A stretch of 64,000 nt of DNA from Xanthobacteraceae bacterium 501b (GTDB lineage Bacteria; Pseudomonadota; Alphaproteobacteria; Rhizobiales; Xanthobacteraceae): positions 434,001-498,000 of the forward strand of contig KB899087.1 of the NCBI GenBank assembly GCA_000378025.1, in the 5' to 3' direction. Under the pieces are notes generated by a model. The model had not been told where the DNA came from and did not search any database. It worked only from the letters and a program-made list of their open reading frames with translations. This document shows, one piece after another, positions 17,127 to 25,475 of the stretch. Position numbers and translations under genes: made by a program. The number at the start of each line of letters is the position of its first letter. Positions within the stretch are counted from its first letter, which is position 1.

Positions 17127-17203
17127 TGGTAGCGGGAGAGGGACTTGAACCCCCGACCCCAGGATTATGATTCCCGTGCTCTAACCAGCTGAGCTACCCC
17201 GCC
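17127..17203 (-). tRNA. tRNA-Met (anticodon CAT)
   Basis: 77-nt cloverleaf on the minus strand with encoded CCA. The D-arm is GCTCAGCTGGTTAGAGC, the anticodon stem-loop CGGGA-ATCATAA-TCCTG, and the T-arm contains GGTTCAAGTCC. The acceptor stem starts with a G-U pair. The anticodon CAT fits elongator Met or lysidine-modified Ile2; the D-loop and GGGGTC variable region resemble elongator Met. Flanking 9-bp inverted repeats (TTGTTGTGG / CCACAACAA) extend the acceptor stem in the precursor. Confidence 0.93.
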
Positions 17204-17324
17204 ACAACAAACCAGCCCACCCATCGGGTGACGGCCGACCTGCGAAGTGGCGCGATATAAGGAAGCGGCCCGGACGGTGTCAAGGCGGGAAAGCGCGTTG
17301 CCCCCGACGGCTTGATCCAAAGGC

Positions 17325-17786
17325 CTACCAATGGGCCGGCGCGGGGAGGCCTTCCCGCACTTCGGCGAGGCGGCGGCGCGTGGCGGGGGTGGTGCCCGGC
17401 GGCAGGCCGGACGCTGGGAAGAAGCCGATTTCGGCGATCTCGCGATTCGGCACCTGGGGCTGCCCCTGCTCGAACTGCTCGACCACATAGACCGCGACAT
17501 GATCGCGCGCCGCGAGATTGAGGTTCAGCAGCAGGCCGTGCAGGCGCGGCGCTGTCGCGAGGATGGCGGCTTCCTCCTGCAGTTCTCGGAGGATGGCGGC
17601 TTCGGCCGTCTCGCCCGGGTCGACCGCGCCGCCCGGCAGGTGCCAGCCCGGCACATAGGTGTGGCGCAGCAGCAGCACGGCACCGTCGGCGTCGATGACC
17701 ACGGCGCGCACGCCGAGCGTGACGCCGCGCGTCCAACGGCCCCACAGGTGGAGAATGCGAACCAGAAGCCGCCGCGAAGCCGGCAT
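17325..17786 (-). CDS. Nudix hydrolase
   Basis: 153-residue Nudix-domain protein that presumably hydrolyses a nucleoside-diphosphate-linked substrate. The Nudix box is GGAVDPGETAEAAILRELQEEAAI, given here as GGAVDPGE / AAILRELQEE / AAI: the catalytic RExxEE is intact, but the usual Gly two residues after EE is Ala. MPASRRLLVRILHLW is the chosen start (17786); the frame is open well upstream but antisense to the metallophosphatase gene. The C-terminus has VPNREIAEIGFFPASGLP, as in ADP-ribose or dNTP pyrophosphatases. The substrate is unknown. The gene is divergent from the metallophosphatase gene. Confidence 0.88.
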   Translation of the reverse strand: MPASRRLLVRILHLWGRWTRGVTLGVRAVVIDADGAVLLLRHTYVPGWHLPGGAVDPGETAEAAILRELQEEAAILATAPRLHGLLLNLNLAARDHVAVYVVEQFEQGQPQVPNREIAEIGFFPASGLPPGTTPATRRRLAEVREGLPAPAHW

Positions 17787-17873
17787 GGGTGTGGGCGGTG
17801 GTGCGGGCGAACTGCCGAAAGCGTGACCACTGGCGCTTTCCTTTCCCCTGTCCGGACTGATAAGGAAACCCCC

Positions 17874-18803
17874 GTGTTTGTCCTTGCCCATGTCACCGAC
17901 GCTCATCTGGGACCGCTGCCGCGCGCTCGCTTCGCCGAGCTGGCGGGCAAGCGGGCGCTCGGCGTGCTCAACTGGCGGCGCGGCCGCCAGCACCGCTTCT
18001 CCATCGCCACGATCGACCTGCTGGTCGACGACATCAAGTCGATGGCGCCCGATCATATCGCGGTGACGGGTGATCTGGTGAATGTCGGCCTTGCGGCCGA
18101 GTTCGCCACCGGGCTGAATTTCCTCAAATCGCTCGGCGCGGGGCCTGACGTGACGGTGGTGCCGGGCAATCACGATGCCTATGTGCGCTCCACCGCCCAT
18201 CATTCGCTGCTCAATTGGGGCGACTATATGCGGGGTGACGGCATCAATGGCGACGTGACCGATGAGAGCGCCTTCCCCTTCGTGCGACGGCGCGGCGAAG
18301 TGGCGCTGATCGGCGTCTCCAGCGCCATCCCCACCCACCCCTTCATGGCCACCGGTAAGGTCGGCCGGGCGCAGCGCGAGCGGCTGGGCGCGGTGCTGGA
18401 TGGGCTGGGCGCCGAAGGTCTGTTTCGCGTGGTGATGATCCATCACCCGCCGGCGGGCCTGCGCGCCGGCCACAAGCGGCTGATCGACGAGGTGGCGGTG
18501 CGCGACGTTCTCGCCCGCCATGGTGCCGAGTTGGTCATCTGCGGCCATGACCATGTGCCGATGGTAGAGATGATCCCCGGGCCGAATTCGGGGCTGATCC
18601 CCGTGGTCGAGGCGCCGTCCTTCGCCGCCGGGCCGGAAGACCGGCACTGGCCGGGCGGCTATCACCTCTACCGCATCGAGCGGGTCGCCGATGAAGGCTT
18701 CCCCTGGCGCTGCACCCTGGAGGCGCGCGGCTTCCAGCGCGGCGAGACGACGGTCGCCTCCCGCAGCACCCGGGTCCTCACGGCGGCAATAAGCGGTCGA
18801 TAA
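17874..18803 (+). CDS. Calcineurin-like metallophosphoesterase
   Basis: 309-residue binuclear metallophosphatase. All signature motifs are present: TDAHLG (D-x-H), GDLVNVG, GNHD followed by AYV, MIHHPP, and GHDHVPMVE, which together bind two divalent metals. The start is GTG 17874 with TAAGGAAA eight bases upstream; no ATG fits. It resembles the Icc/CpdA-like group, but assignment to cyclic-nucleotide hydrolysis is not justified from sequence alone. Its 3' end overlaps by 26 bp the converging gene at 18778. Confidence 0.9.
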   Translation: MFVLAHVTDAHLGPLPRARFAELAGKRALGVLNWRRGRQHRFSIATIDLLVDDIKSMAPDHIAVTGDLVNVGLAAEFATGLNFLKSLGAGPDVTVVPGNHDAYVRSTAHHSLLNWGDYMRGDGINGDVTDESAFPFVRRRGEVALIGVSSAIPTHPFMATGKVGRAQRERLGAVLDGLGAEGLFRVVMIHHPPAGLRAGHKRLIDEVAVRDVLARHGAELVICGHDHVPMVEMIPGPNSGLIPVVEAPSFAAGPEDRHWPGGYHLYRIERVADEGFPWRCTLEARGFQRGETTVASRSTRVLTAAISGR

Positions 18804-19389
18804 TTTCCGGGTAGAGGGTCGCGAACGCCGCCATGGCGAGCGCCCCCAGCACCAGGCCGAGCAGGAAGGGCAGGGCGCTGCCGCGTCTGGCCTCGGCCGG
18901 GGCGGGAGGGGCCGCGACGGGGTGGTGAGCGGCCGGGTGCGGCACGGCGGCCTCGATCTCCGGCGGCGTGCCGACACTCACCATCGCCTGCTCGCGGGCG
19001 ATCAGCCGGCGGGCGATGTAGCGCGTCACCGCATCGACGATGTCGTTCGGGTTGGTGCTCTCGGCCAGCACATGGCGGCCGGAACGGGTGTCCTGCAGGA
19101 AGCGATAGGTGCGCCGGTCGCGGGCCAGCGTCACATGGGCGACCATGTCGATGAACAGGCGCGGAATTTCCCCGGGCATCAGGCCGCGGTCGAACAGATC
19201 GACATGCTCCAGCGGCACCTGGGCGAAGACCGGGTCGAGCAGCTCATTCAGCATGGACAGGCGGGCGAGGGTGGCGTCGCGCAGTTCGACGATGACGCCG
19301 GAACGCTCCGCTGCCTCCATGCGGGCGGCGCGGATCGCCTCGCGCAGCGATAGGCTGGGCGTCTCGCCACGCAGGCGCTCGTCGTCCAT
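18778..19389 (-). CDS. Conserved-looking protein with C-terminal membrane anchor, function unknown
   Basis: 203 residues from ATG 19389 (an alternative ATG at 19422 adds 11). I do not recognise the family. Residues 1-130 are soluble and mixed alpha/beta, with SLREAIRAARMEAAERSG, LDPVFAQVPLEHVDLFDRG and LARDRRTYRFLQDTRSGRH. Residues about 140-170 are Ala/Pro/His-rich. The C-terminus has one hydrophobic helix, LPFLLGLVLGALAMAAFATLY, and a short charged tail, so it is probably tail-anchored with its bulk in the cytosol. Codon use matches the neighbours. Confidence 0.72.
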   Translation of the reverse strand: MDDERLRGETPSLSLREAIRAARMEAAERSGVIVELRDATLARLSMLNELLDPVFAQVPLEHVDLFDRGLMPGEIPRLFIDMVAHVTLARDRRTYRFLQDTRSGRHVLAESTNPNDIVDAVTRYIARRLIAREQAMVSVGTPPEIEAAVPHPAAHHPVAAPPAPAEARRGSALPFLLGLVLGALAMAAFATLYPEIIDRLLPP

Positions 19390-19537
19390 CGCCCAAAATC
19401 CCCGTTTCTCTCGCCCCATCATGGCGCCATCGGGTTAATGGGCCGTTCGCGGCGCCCTATGCTGCATCTTCGCCCCCAAGCGATTATGAAGCGGACCGGG
19501 GTCGGCGAACAGCGGCGGCCGGGGCTTCGGGGACAGC

Positions 19538-20650
19538 ATGTCGAGCGATTATGCGATACCGGCCGGCGTGGTGGCGCTGGAGGACTACGAGGCGCTGGCG
19601 CAGGCGCGGCTCAGCGCGCAGGCCTTCGCCTATTTTTCCGGCGGGGCGGGGGATGAGGCGACGCTGCGCTGGAACCGCGCGGCCTTCGAGAAGGTTCGGC
19701 TGGTCCCGCGCGTGCTGGGGTATTTCGCGGGCGGCGGCACGGAACTCTCCTTGTTCGGCCAGTCCTTCGCCCATCCAATTCTGGTCGCGCCCACCGCCCA
19801 TCACCGCCTTGCCGCGCCGGAGGCGGAGATCGCCACCGTGGTCGGGGCGGGCGGGGCGAGGGCCGGCATGGTGGCGAGCACTGAATCCGACGTGACGCTT
19901 GAGGAGATCGCCCGCGCGGCGCGCACGCCGCTCTGGTTCCAGCTTTATATCCAGCATGATCGCGGCTTCACCGCCGATCTGGTGCGCCGGGTCGAGGAGG
20001 CCGGCTATGGCGCGCTGGTGGTGACGGTGGATGCACCCGTGCACAGCCTGCGCAACCGCGAGCAGCGCGCGGGCTATGTCGGGCCGAAGCTCTCCGAGCA
20101 CGCCAATCTGCGTGGCCTTTACACACGCCATGTCGCCGAGGCGGCTTTGGGCGAGAGCCTGATGTTTCGTGGCTTTCTTGATGTGGCGGCGCGCTGGGAG
20201 GACATTGCCTGGCTGCGGGCGCGTACCCAACTGCCGATCCTGCTCAAGGGCATCATGACGGGCGAGGACGCGGAGATCGCGCTGGCGCACGGCGTCGACG
20301 GGCTGATCGTCTCCAACCATGGCGGGCGGGTGCTCGACACGGTGCCGGCCAGCCTCGACGCGCTGCCCGGGGTGGTGCGGCAGGTGGCCGGGCGGGTGCC
20401 GGTGCTGATGGATGGCGGCATCCGGCGCGGCACCGACGTGCTGAAGGCGCTCGCCTTCGGCGCGCGTGCCGTTCTGGTCGGGCGGCCCTGCCTCTACGGG
20501 CTGGCGGTGGCCGGCCCGGCCGGCGTGGCCCATGTGCTGCATCTGCTGCGCTGCGAGTTCGAGGTGGCGATGGTGCTCACCGGCTGCCGGAATCTGGCCG
20601 ATATCGGCCCGCAGGTGCTTTGGCCTACCGACCGCCCGGACGCTCAGTAG
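19538..20650 (+). CDS. FMN-dependent alpha-hydroxy acid dehydrogenase/oxidase
   Basis: 370-residue (beta/alpha)8 flavoenzyme of the LldD / glycolate oxidase / lactate oxidase family that oxidises an L-2-hydroxyacid to the 2-ketoacid. Seen: YEALAQARLSAQAFAYFSGG, APTAHHRLA, TESDVTLEEIARAA, PLWFQLYIQ, the catalytic-base motif GVDGLIVSNHGGR (His), and MDGGIRRGTDVLKALAFGA for FMN phosphate binding. LFGQSFAHPILVAPTA is the usual first half of the flavin site. The substrate is unassigned. It converges on the next gene with a 7-bp overlap. Confidence 0.93.
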   Translation: MSSDYAIPAGVVALEDYEALAQARLSAQAFAYFSGGAGDEATLRWNRAAFEKVRLVPRVLGYFAGGGTELSLFGQSFAHPILVAPTAHHRLAAPEAEIATVVGAGGARAGMVASTESDVTLEEIARAARTPLWFQLYIQHDRGFTADLVRRVEEAGYGALVVTVDAPVHSLRNREQRAGYVGPKLSEHANLRGLYTRHVAEAALGESLMFRGFLDVAARWEDIAWLRARTQLPILLKGIMTGEDAEIALAHGVDGLIVSNHGGRVLDTVPASLDALPGVVRQVAGRVPVLMDGGIRRGTDVLKALAFGARAVLVGRPCLYGLAVAGPAGVAHVLHLLRCEFEVAMVLTGCRNLADIGPQVLWPTDRPDAQ

Positions 20651-21252
20651 AGCGTGGCGCGGTAGCGCTCCAGCATCTCGGCCTGCGTCTCGGCGCTGGC
20701 CATGCCGAGCTGGTCGCGCAGCATCTCGCCCATGCTGGGCAGGCGGTCGCGGGGCAGGAAGCTGTCCGGGTTCCAGGCGCCCGACCGCATGAACGCCTTG
20801 GCGCAGTGCAGATAGACCTCCTCCACCACGACGCGCAGCACCGTCCTCGGCGCCTTGCCATCGACGATGAACCGCGCCAGCAGCTCGGCATCATCGCGGA
20901 TCTCGGCGCGGCCATTGACCCGCAGCGTTTCGTCGACGCCGGGAATGAGGAAGAGCAGGCCCACCGCCGGGTTGGCGACCAGATTGGTGAGCGTGTCCAG
21001 CCGGTTGTTGCCCGGCCGGTCGGGCAGGAGCAGCGTGCCGGGGTCTTCCACCGTCACGAAGCCCGGCGCGTCGCCGCGCGGGGTGACGTCGGCGCGCCCG
21101 TCCGCGCCCATTGAGGACAGCATGACCAGCGGCGAGAAGCCGATGAAGGCGCGGGCATGCGGATCGATGGCCGGCAGCACCTTGCGGCGGCTGCGCTCGC
21201 GCACCTCGCCATAGAGCGCGCGAAGGTCCTCAAGGGTGGTGAGGGCGGCCAT
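20644..21252 (-). CDS. PPOX-type FMN-binding flavoprotein
   Basis: 202-residue protein of the pyridoxamine-5'-phosphate-oxidase-like split-barrel family, resembling the MSMEG_1061 subgroup. Seen: VMLSSMGADGRADVTPRGDAPG, LLLPDRPGNNRLDTLTNLVANP, VGLLFLIPGVDETLRVNGRAEI, and a C-terminal EVYLHCAKAFMRSG that usually contacts flavin. Such proteins are FMN- or F420-linked oxidoreductases of unknown substrate; true vitamin B6 metabolism is unlikely. It is 11 bp downstream of phnF on the same strand and may be read through from it. Confidence 0.87.
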   Translation of the reverse strand: MAALTTLEDLRALYGEVRERSRRKVLPAIDPHARAFIGFSPLVMLSSMGADGRADVTPRGDAPGFVTVEDPGTLLLPDRPGNNRLDTLTNLVANPAVGLLFLIPGVDETLRVNGRAEIRDDAELLARFIVDGKAPRTVLRVVVEEVYLHCAKAFMRSGAWNPDSFLPRDRLPSMGEMLRDQLGMASAETQAEMLERYRATLY

Positions 21253-21263
21253 GATCTGTCCTT

Positions 21264-22034
21264 TCAGTTCTTCACAACGAGCTGCACGCGGTCGGCACAG
21301 AACCGGGCGCGGGAATACTGGATCGGCCGGCGCTGCGGGTCGCCATTGATGGCGTCCACTACCATGACCGTGCGCCCGGCGGGGAGGGCGAGCAGGCGGC
21401 GATCCTCCTCATCGGCGGGGCGGGCGGTGATGCGGGTTTCCAGCCGGCGGTAGTCGCCGAGGCCCAGCGTTTCCAACGCCCGCGTGACCGAACCGGTGGC
21501 GGCGACCAGCAAATCGAGGTCGCGGCAGCGGCCGGCCTCGTACCAGTGCGAGGCGACCGTGATCGGCACGCCGTCGGCCTCGCGGATCATGTCGATCCGC
21601 AGCACCTCGGCGCCGGGCGACAAACCCAGCGCCTGCGCGATCTCGGCTGAGGCCGCCTCGACGCGCGAGCCGAGCAGCCGCCCGCTGGGCGCGCGGCCCT
21701 CGCGCGCGACGATCTCGGAGAAGCGGGTGCGCGGGCCGATGGGGTAGCGGATCGGCGGTTCCTTGACGAAGGTGCCGCGCCCCGGCGTCGCCTCGATCAG
21801 CCGGCGCTCGGTGAGGTGGGCCAGTGCCCGGCGCAGGGTATGGCGATTGACGCCAAAGCGTTCCGCCAGCTCGTTTTCCGTCGGCAGGCGGGCGCCGGGG
21901 GCGAGGCGGCCCTCGACGATGTCGGCCTCGATCCGCTCGGCGATCTGCTTCCACAGCGAAACACCGGTGCCGCGCGCCACGTCCTCGTCCGCAGAGGGGG
22001 GCGATGTCATGGCGCTGTCGTTGGTCGGGTTCAT
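21264..22034 (-). CDS. phnF: GntR/UTRA repressor of phosphonate genes
   Basis: 256-residue HutC-subfamily GntR regulator. The N-terminal winged helix (LWKQIAERIEADIVEGRLAPGARLPTENELAERFGVNRHTLRRALAHL) is given here as PTENELAERFGVNRHTLRRA; a UTRA ligand domain follows from about residue 95 (TRFSEIVAREGRAPSGRLLG) to VMVVDAINGDPQRRPIQYSRARF. Divergence from phnG identifies it as PhnF. The perfect palindrome at 22069-22092 in the intergenic region is its likely operator, covering both promoters. ATG 22034 is preceded by GGTGAGAAG. Confidence 0.94.
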   Translation of the reverse strand: MNPTNDSAMTSPPSADEDVARGTGVSLWKQIAERIEADIVEGRLAPGARLPTENELAERFGVNRHTLRRALAHLTERRLIEATPGRGTFVKEPPIRYPIGPRTRFSEIVAREGRAPSGRLLGSRVEAASAEIAQALGLSPGAEVLRIDMIREADGVPITVASHWYEAGRCRDLDLLVAATGSVTRALETLGLGDYRRLETRITARPADEEDRRLLALPAGRTVMVVDAINGDPQRRPIQYSRARFCADRVQLVVKN

Positions 22035-22068
22035 CTTCTCACCGCGGTGCAAAAAACTGCGCTTGCCT

Positions 22069-22092
22069 ATTTGTATAGATGAATATACAAAT
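22069..22092. promoter_or_regulatory. PhnF operator palindrome
   Basis: Perfect inverted repeat ATTTGTATA-N6-TATACAAAT in the 106-bp gap between phnF and phnG. It is 34 bp before the phnF start and 48 bp before the phnG start. The GTATA/TATAC core agrees with known PhnF sites. Confidence 0.75.
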
Positions 22093-22140
22093 CCGCCGAA
22101 ATGTAAACGGCCTTTGCGGCCCGCAGGCGCGGATTTCCAG

Positions 22141-22617
22141 ATGCAGCCTTCCCGAGACGAATCCAGCAATGCCAACGCCTGGCGCGCCACGCGGCAGGGC
22201 GTGATGGCGGTGATGGCGCGGGCGGAATCGGCCGAGCTCGACGCCATTCTCGAGCGTCTTGGCCCGGTTCCCGCCGCCTCCAACCTCAAGCCGCCGGAAG
22301 TCGGGCTGGTGATGCTGCGCGGGCGGACGGGCGGGGATGGTGCCCCGTTCAATCTCGGCGAGGCGACGGTTTCCCGCGCGGCGATCCGGCTGGAGGGCGG
22401 CGCCGCCGGCTTCGCCTATCGTCTCGGGCGCGACCTCAAGGCGGCGCGCGCGGCGGCGATTCTCGACGCGCTGTGGCAGGACGAGGCCCGTCGCGCGGCG
22501 GTGGAAGAGGCGCTCATGCCGGTGCGGGCGCGGCTGGCCGATGCGGCGGCGACGGTGCGGACCGAGACGGCGGCCACCAAGGTCGACTTCTTCACCCTCG
22601 TGCGCGGGGAGGACTGA
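22141..22617 (+). CDS. phnG: C-P lyase subunit PhnG
   Basis: 158-residue small subunit of the carbon-phosphorus lyase core complex (PhnGHIJ), which with PhnI forms the 5-phosphoribosyl-1-alkylphosphonate precursor. Family pattern: RQGVMAVMARAESAELDAIL, VGLVMLRGRTGGDGAPFNLGEATVSRAAIRL and a C-terminal TKVDFFTLVRGED. ATG 22141 is chosen because the conserved region starts some 15 residues later; the frame is open further upstream but runs antisense to phnF. It is the first gene of phnGHIJKLMN. Confidence 0.94.
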   Translation: MQPSRDESSNANAWRATRQGVMAVMARAESAELDAILERLGPVPAASNLKPPEVGLVMLRGRTGGDGAPFNLGEATVSRAAIRLEGGAAGFAYRLGRDLKAARAAAILDALWQDEARRAAVEEALMPVRARLADAAATVRTETAATKVDFFTLVRGED

Positions 22618-22618
22618 C

Positions 22619-23236
22619 ATGTCCGTCACCACTCTGGACGCCAGCCTAACCTCTTGCCTTGCCAATGGTTTCATTGATCCTGTGATGGATGGGCAGGCCA
22701 GTTTCCGCGCCGCCATGTGGGCGCTCTCCCGCCCCGGCCGGGTCGAGCCGATCGCGGCCGCGCTCACCCCGCCGCCGCCGCTTACCCCGGAAGCGGCGGC
22801 GCTGGTGCTGGCGCTATGCGACTACGAGACGCCGCTCTGGCTGGACCCGGCGCTGGCCCGCGTGCCTGAGGTCGCGGCCTTCCTGCGCTTCCACACCGGG
22901 GCGCCTGTTGTCGAGGACGCCGCCGAGGCACGCTTCGCGCTGATCGCCGAACCTCTTGATATGCCAGGTTTTTTTGATTTTGCGCAGGGCTCGCCCGAAT
23001 TCCCGGACACCTCCGCCACGCTGATCCTGCAGGTGGACGCTTTCACCGGCGGGCTGGTGCTGGAAGGGCCGGGGGTCAACGGCCGCGCCGCTTTCGGCGC
23101 GGCGCCGCTGCCGGCGGACTTTATCGAGCGGATGGCGGAGAACCGTGCCGGATTCCCGCTCGGGGTCGATCTGCTGCTGGCCGGGCCGGGCGGTGTCGCC
23201 GGCCTGCCGCGTTCCGTCACCGTGAAGGAGGGTTGA
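22619..23236 (+). CDS. phnH: C-P lyase subunit PhnH
   Basis: 205-residue subunit of the C-P lyase core complex, a PLP-transferase-fold dimer that has lost PLP binding. Seen: FRAAMWALSRPGRVEPI, LALCDYETPLWLD, RFALIAEPLDMPGFFDFAQGS (given as FALIAEPLDM), and ATLILQVDAF. The start codon follows the phnG stop after 1 bp, and it is followed by phnI after 3 bp, so it lies within the same operon. The length is normal for the family. Confidence 0.94.
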   Translation: MSVTTLDASLTSCLANGFIDPVMDGQASFRAAMWALSRPGRVEPIAAALTPPPPLTPEAAALVLALCDYETPLWLDPALARVPEVAAFLRFHTGAPVVEDAAEARFALIAEPLDMPGFFDFAQGSPEFPDTSATLILQVDAFTGGLVLEGPGVNGRAAFGAAPLPADFIERMAENRAGFPLGVDLLLAGPGGVAGLPRSVTVKEG

Positions 23237-23239
23237 GCG

Positions 23240-24367
23240 ATGTATGTGGCGGCCAAGGGCGGCGAAAAGGCCATCCGCAACGCCCACGCGCTTCTCGCCA
23301 AGCGTCGGAGGGGAAACAGGAATCTGCCCTCGATCAGCCTCGCCCAGATCGCCCAGCAATTGACGCTGGCGGTGGACCGGGTGATGGCGGAGGGCTCGCT
23401 CTATGATGTGGAGCTGGCGGCGCTGGCGGTGAAACAGGCGCGCGGCGACCTGATCGAGGCGATCTTCCTCATCCGCGCCTTCCGCACCACCCTGCCGCGC
23501 TTCGGCTATGCGCAAGCCCTTGATACGGCTGAGATGCTGGTGCGCCGGCGGGTGTCCGCCACCTATAAGGACCTGCCCGGCGGCCAGCTGCTGGGGCCGA
23601 CCTTCGACTATACCCACCGGCTGCTGGATACCTCTCTGGGCGTGGCCGATCAGGCCAATGAGGTGGACGATCAGGCCGGTGAGTCCAAAACGGCCGATGA
23701 CGCCGCCGCGCCCGTTTCCATGCCGCGCGTCACCGACCTGCTGGGGCAGGAGGGGCTGATCGAGGGCGCGCCCGCCGACGATGGCAGCGAGCCTTTCGAC
23801 ATCACCCGCGCCCCGGTCTCTTATCCCGTCGACCGCTCGACCCGGCTGCAGACTCTGGCGCGCGGCGATGAGGGCTATCTCTTGGCGCTCGGCTATTCCA
23901 CCCAGCGCGGCTATGGCCGCTCGCACCCCTTTGTCGGCGAGATCCGCTTCGGCGATGTCGAGGTGATCTTCGACGCGCCGGAACTGGGCTTCGAGGTCTC
24001 GCTCGGCACGGTGCAGGTGACGGAGTGCCAGAGCGTCAACCAGTTCAAGGGCACGGCGACCACCGCGCCGCAATTCACCCGCGGCTATGGCCTCGTCTTC
24101 GGCCAGTGCGAGCGCAAGGCGCTTTCCATGGCGCTGGTGGAGCGGGCGCTGCGCTGGGAGGAGCTGGGCGAGGAGCGCGGGGCCCCGGCGCAGGACGAGG
24201 AATTCGTGCTCTCCCATTGCGACAATGTGCAGGCGACCGGCTTCGTCGAGCACCTCAAGCTGCCGCATTACGTCGACTTCCAGGCCGAGCTCGACCTCGT
24301 GCGCCGCATGCGGGCCGAGCATGAGGAAAGCCGCCGCGCGGCTGACATGAAGGAGGCGGCGGAATGA
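23240..24367 (+). CDS. phnI: C-P lyase subunit PhnI (nucleosidase)
   Basis: 375-residue large core subunit with nucleosidase activity that, with PhnGHL, displaces the nucleobase of a purine nucleotide by phosphonate. Seen: MYVAAKGGEKAIRNAHALLA, VDRVMAEGSLYDVELAALAVKQARGDLIEA (as EGSLYDVELAALAVKQARGD), GYSTQRGYGRSHPFVGEIR, and the His/Cys metal region FVLSHCDNVQATGFVEHLKLPHY (as LSHCDNVQATGFVEHLKLPH). Residues near 145-165 are an Asp-rich insert. It overlaps phnJ by 4 bp. Confidence 0.95.
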   Translation: MYVAAKGGEKAIRNAHALLAKRRRGNRNLPSISLAQIAQQLTLAVDRVMAEGSLYDVELAALAVKQARGDLIEAIFLIRAFRTTLPRFGYAQALDTAEMLVRRRVSATYKDLPGGQLLGPTFDYTHRLLDTSLGVADQANEVDDQAGESKTADDAAAPVSMPRVTDLLGQEGLIEGAPADDGSEPFDITRAPVSYPVDRSTRLQTLARGDEGYLLALGYSTQRGYGRSHPFVGEIRFGDVEVIFDAPELGFEVSLGTVQVTECQSVNQFKGTATTAPQFTRGYGLVFGQCERKALSMALVERALRWEELGEERGAPAQDEEFVLSHCDNVQATGFVEHLKLPHYVDFQAELDLVRRMRAEHEESRRAADMKEAAE

Positions 24368-25263
24368 ACGCCCACGCTGTCGGGGGCATGCCCGAGATCA
24401 CGTATAATTTCGCCTATCTCGACGAGCAGACGAAGCGGATGATCCGCCGGGCGATCCTCAAGGCGATCGCGGTGCCGGGCTATCAGGTGCCGTTCGCCGC
24501 CCGCGAAATGCCAATGCCCTATGGCTGGGGAACGGGGGGTGTGCAGGTGACGGCGGCCGTGCTGGGGCCGGACGATGTGCTGAAGGTCATCGACCAGGGC
24601 GCCGACGACACCACCAATGCGGTGGCCATTCGCGGCTTCTTCGAGAAGACCGCCCGTGTCGCCACCACCACCTCGGCTCGGGAAGCGACCGTCATCCAGA
24701 CCCGCCACCGCATTCCCGAGACGCCGCTCTCGGAAAACCAGATCCTCATCTACCAGGTGCCGATCCCCGAACCGCTGCGCTTTCTGGAGCCGCGCGAGAC
24801 CGAGACGCGGCAGCTGCACGCGCTGGCGGAATATGGCCTCATGCATGTGAAGCTGTATGAGGACATCGCCCGCCACGGCCATATCGCCACCACCTATGCC
24901 TACCCGGTTGAGGTGGCGGGGCGCTATGTGATGGACCCGTCGCCGATCCCGAAATTCGACAATCCCAAGCTCGACAATTGCCCGGCTTTGCAGCTGTTCG
25001 GTGCCGGGCGCGAAAAGCGCATCTACGCCATCCCGCCCTATACAAAAGTGCGCTCGCTGGATTTCGAGGACCACCCCTTCAAGGTGCAGCGCTTCGCCAA
25101 GCCCTGCGCGCTGTGCGCGGCGACGGGGGTCTATCTCGACGAGGTGATCCTCGACGACAAGGGCGGGCGGATGTTCGTGTGCTCGGACACCGACTATTGC
25201 AACGGGCGCCAGGAAGCCGGCCATCGCGGCGAGATGGCGGCCCCGGTGGGAGAGGGGGCATGA
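24364..25263 (+). CDS. phnJ: C-P lyase radical-SAM subunit PhnJ
   Basis: 299-residue catalytic subunit that cleaves the C-P bond of ribosyl phosphonate by radical SAM chemistry. Four cysteines, C248, C251, C273 and C279, have the same spacing (3, 22, 6) as the cluster ligands C241, C244, C266 and C272 of E. coli PhnJ; by the same offset of 7, the thiyl-forming glycine would be Gly39 in AVPGYQVPF. The ATG overlaps the phnI stop. The stop sits in ATGA (25260-25263), which opens the repeat-filled linker frame before phnK. Confidence 0.97.
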   Translation: MNAHAVGGMPEITYNFAYLDEQTKRMIRRAILKAIAVPGYQVPFAAREMPMPYGWGTGGVQVTAAVLGPDDVLKVIDQGADDTTNAVAIRGFFEKTARVATTTSAREATVIQTRHRIPETPLSENQILIYQVPIPEPLRFLEPRETETRQLHALAEYGLMHVKLYEDIARHGHIATTYAYPVEVAGRYVMDPSPIPKFDNPKLDNCPALQLFGAGREKRIYAIPPYTKVRSLDFEDHPFKVQRFAKPCALCAATGVYLDEVILDDKGGRMFVCSDTDYCNGRQEAGHRGEMAAPVGEGA

Positions 25264-25475
25264 GTGCGCTCTCCACCGACTATCCTTCGAGGCCGGGCTT
25301 TGCCCGGCACCTCAGGATGACGGCCGTTCTCCGTCACCCGGGGATGACGGAGGTGCTCCGTCACCCGGGGATGATGTCCCGCCAACCGAACAACGTCATC
25401 CTGAGGTGCGAGCGCAGCGAGCCTCGAAGGATGCAGCCTTGCCGCGCGCTCTCCGCGAAGGGTGACCAGTCATGA
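25260..25475 (+). other. Repeat-filled linker, open in one frame, phnJ-phnK (71 codons)
   Basis: This gap consists of REP elements, but one frame is open throughout: its ATG overlaps the phnJ stop (ATGA) and its TGA overlaps the phnK start (ATGA). Predicted peptide segments include SRPGFARHLRMT and the 9-residue unit MTxxLRHPG twice. It is probably not a functional protein, but ribosomes could run through it and keep phnK translationally coupled to phnJ. Confidence 0.5.
25282..25432. repeat. Inverted REP pair with two 27-bp tandem units
   Basis: Left element 25282-25321 (ATCCTTCGAGG ... CCTCAGGATGAC) and right element 25396-25432 are reverse complements at both ends, with different middle loops. 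Between them are two 27-bp units (25316-25342 and 25343-25369) of the type GATGACGG-N-CCGTCACCCGGG. The same arrangement recurs between phnK and phnL. Confidence 0.85.

Noticed and set aside
17100..17210. tRNA gene as an integration site of a genomic island
   Set aside because: No integrase gene, no repeated tRNA 3' end within the window, and composition on both sides is normal.
22035..22140. Riboswitch or attenuator in the phnF-phnG gap
   Set aside because: The only strong symmetry is the operator palindrome; no multi-helix structure or terminator is visible.
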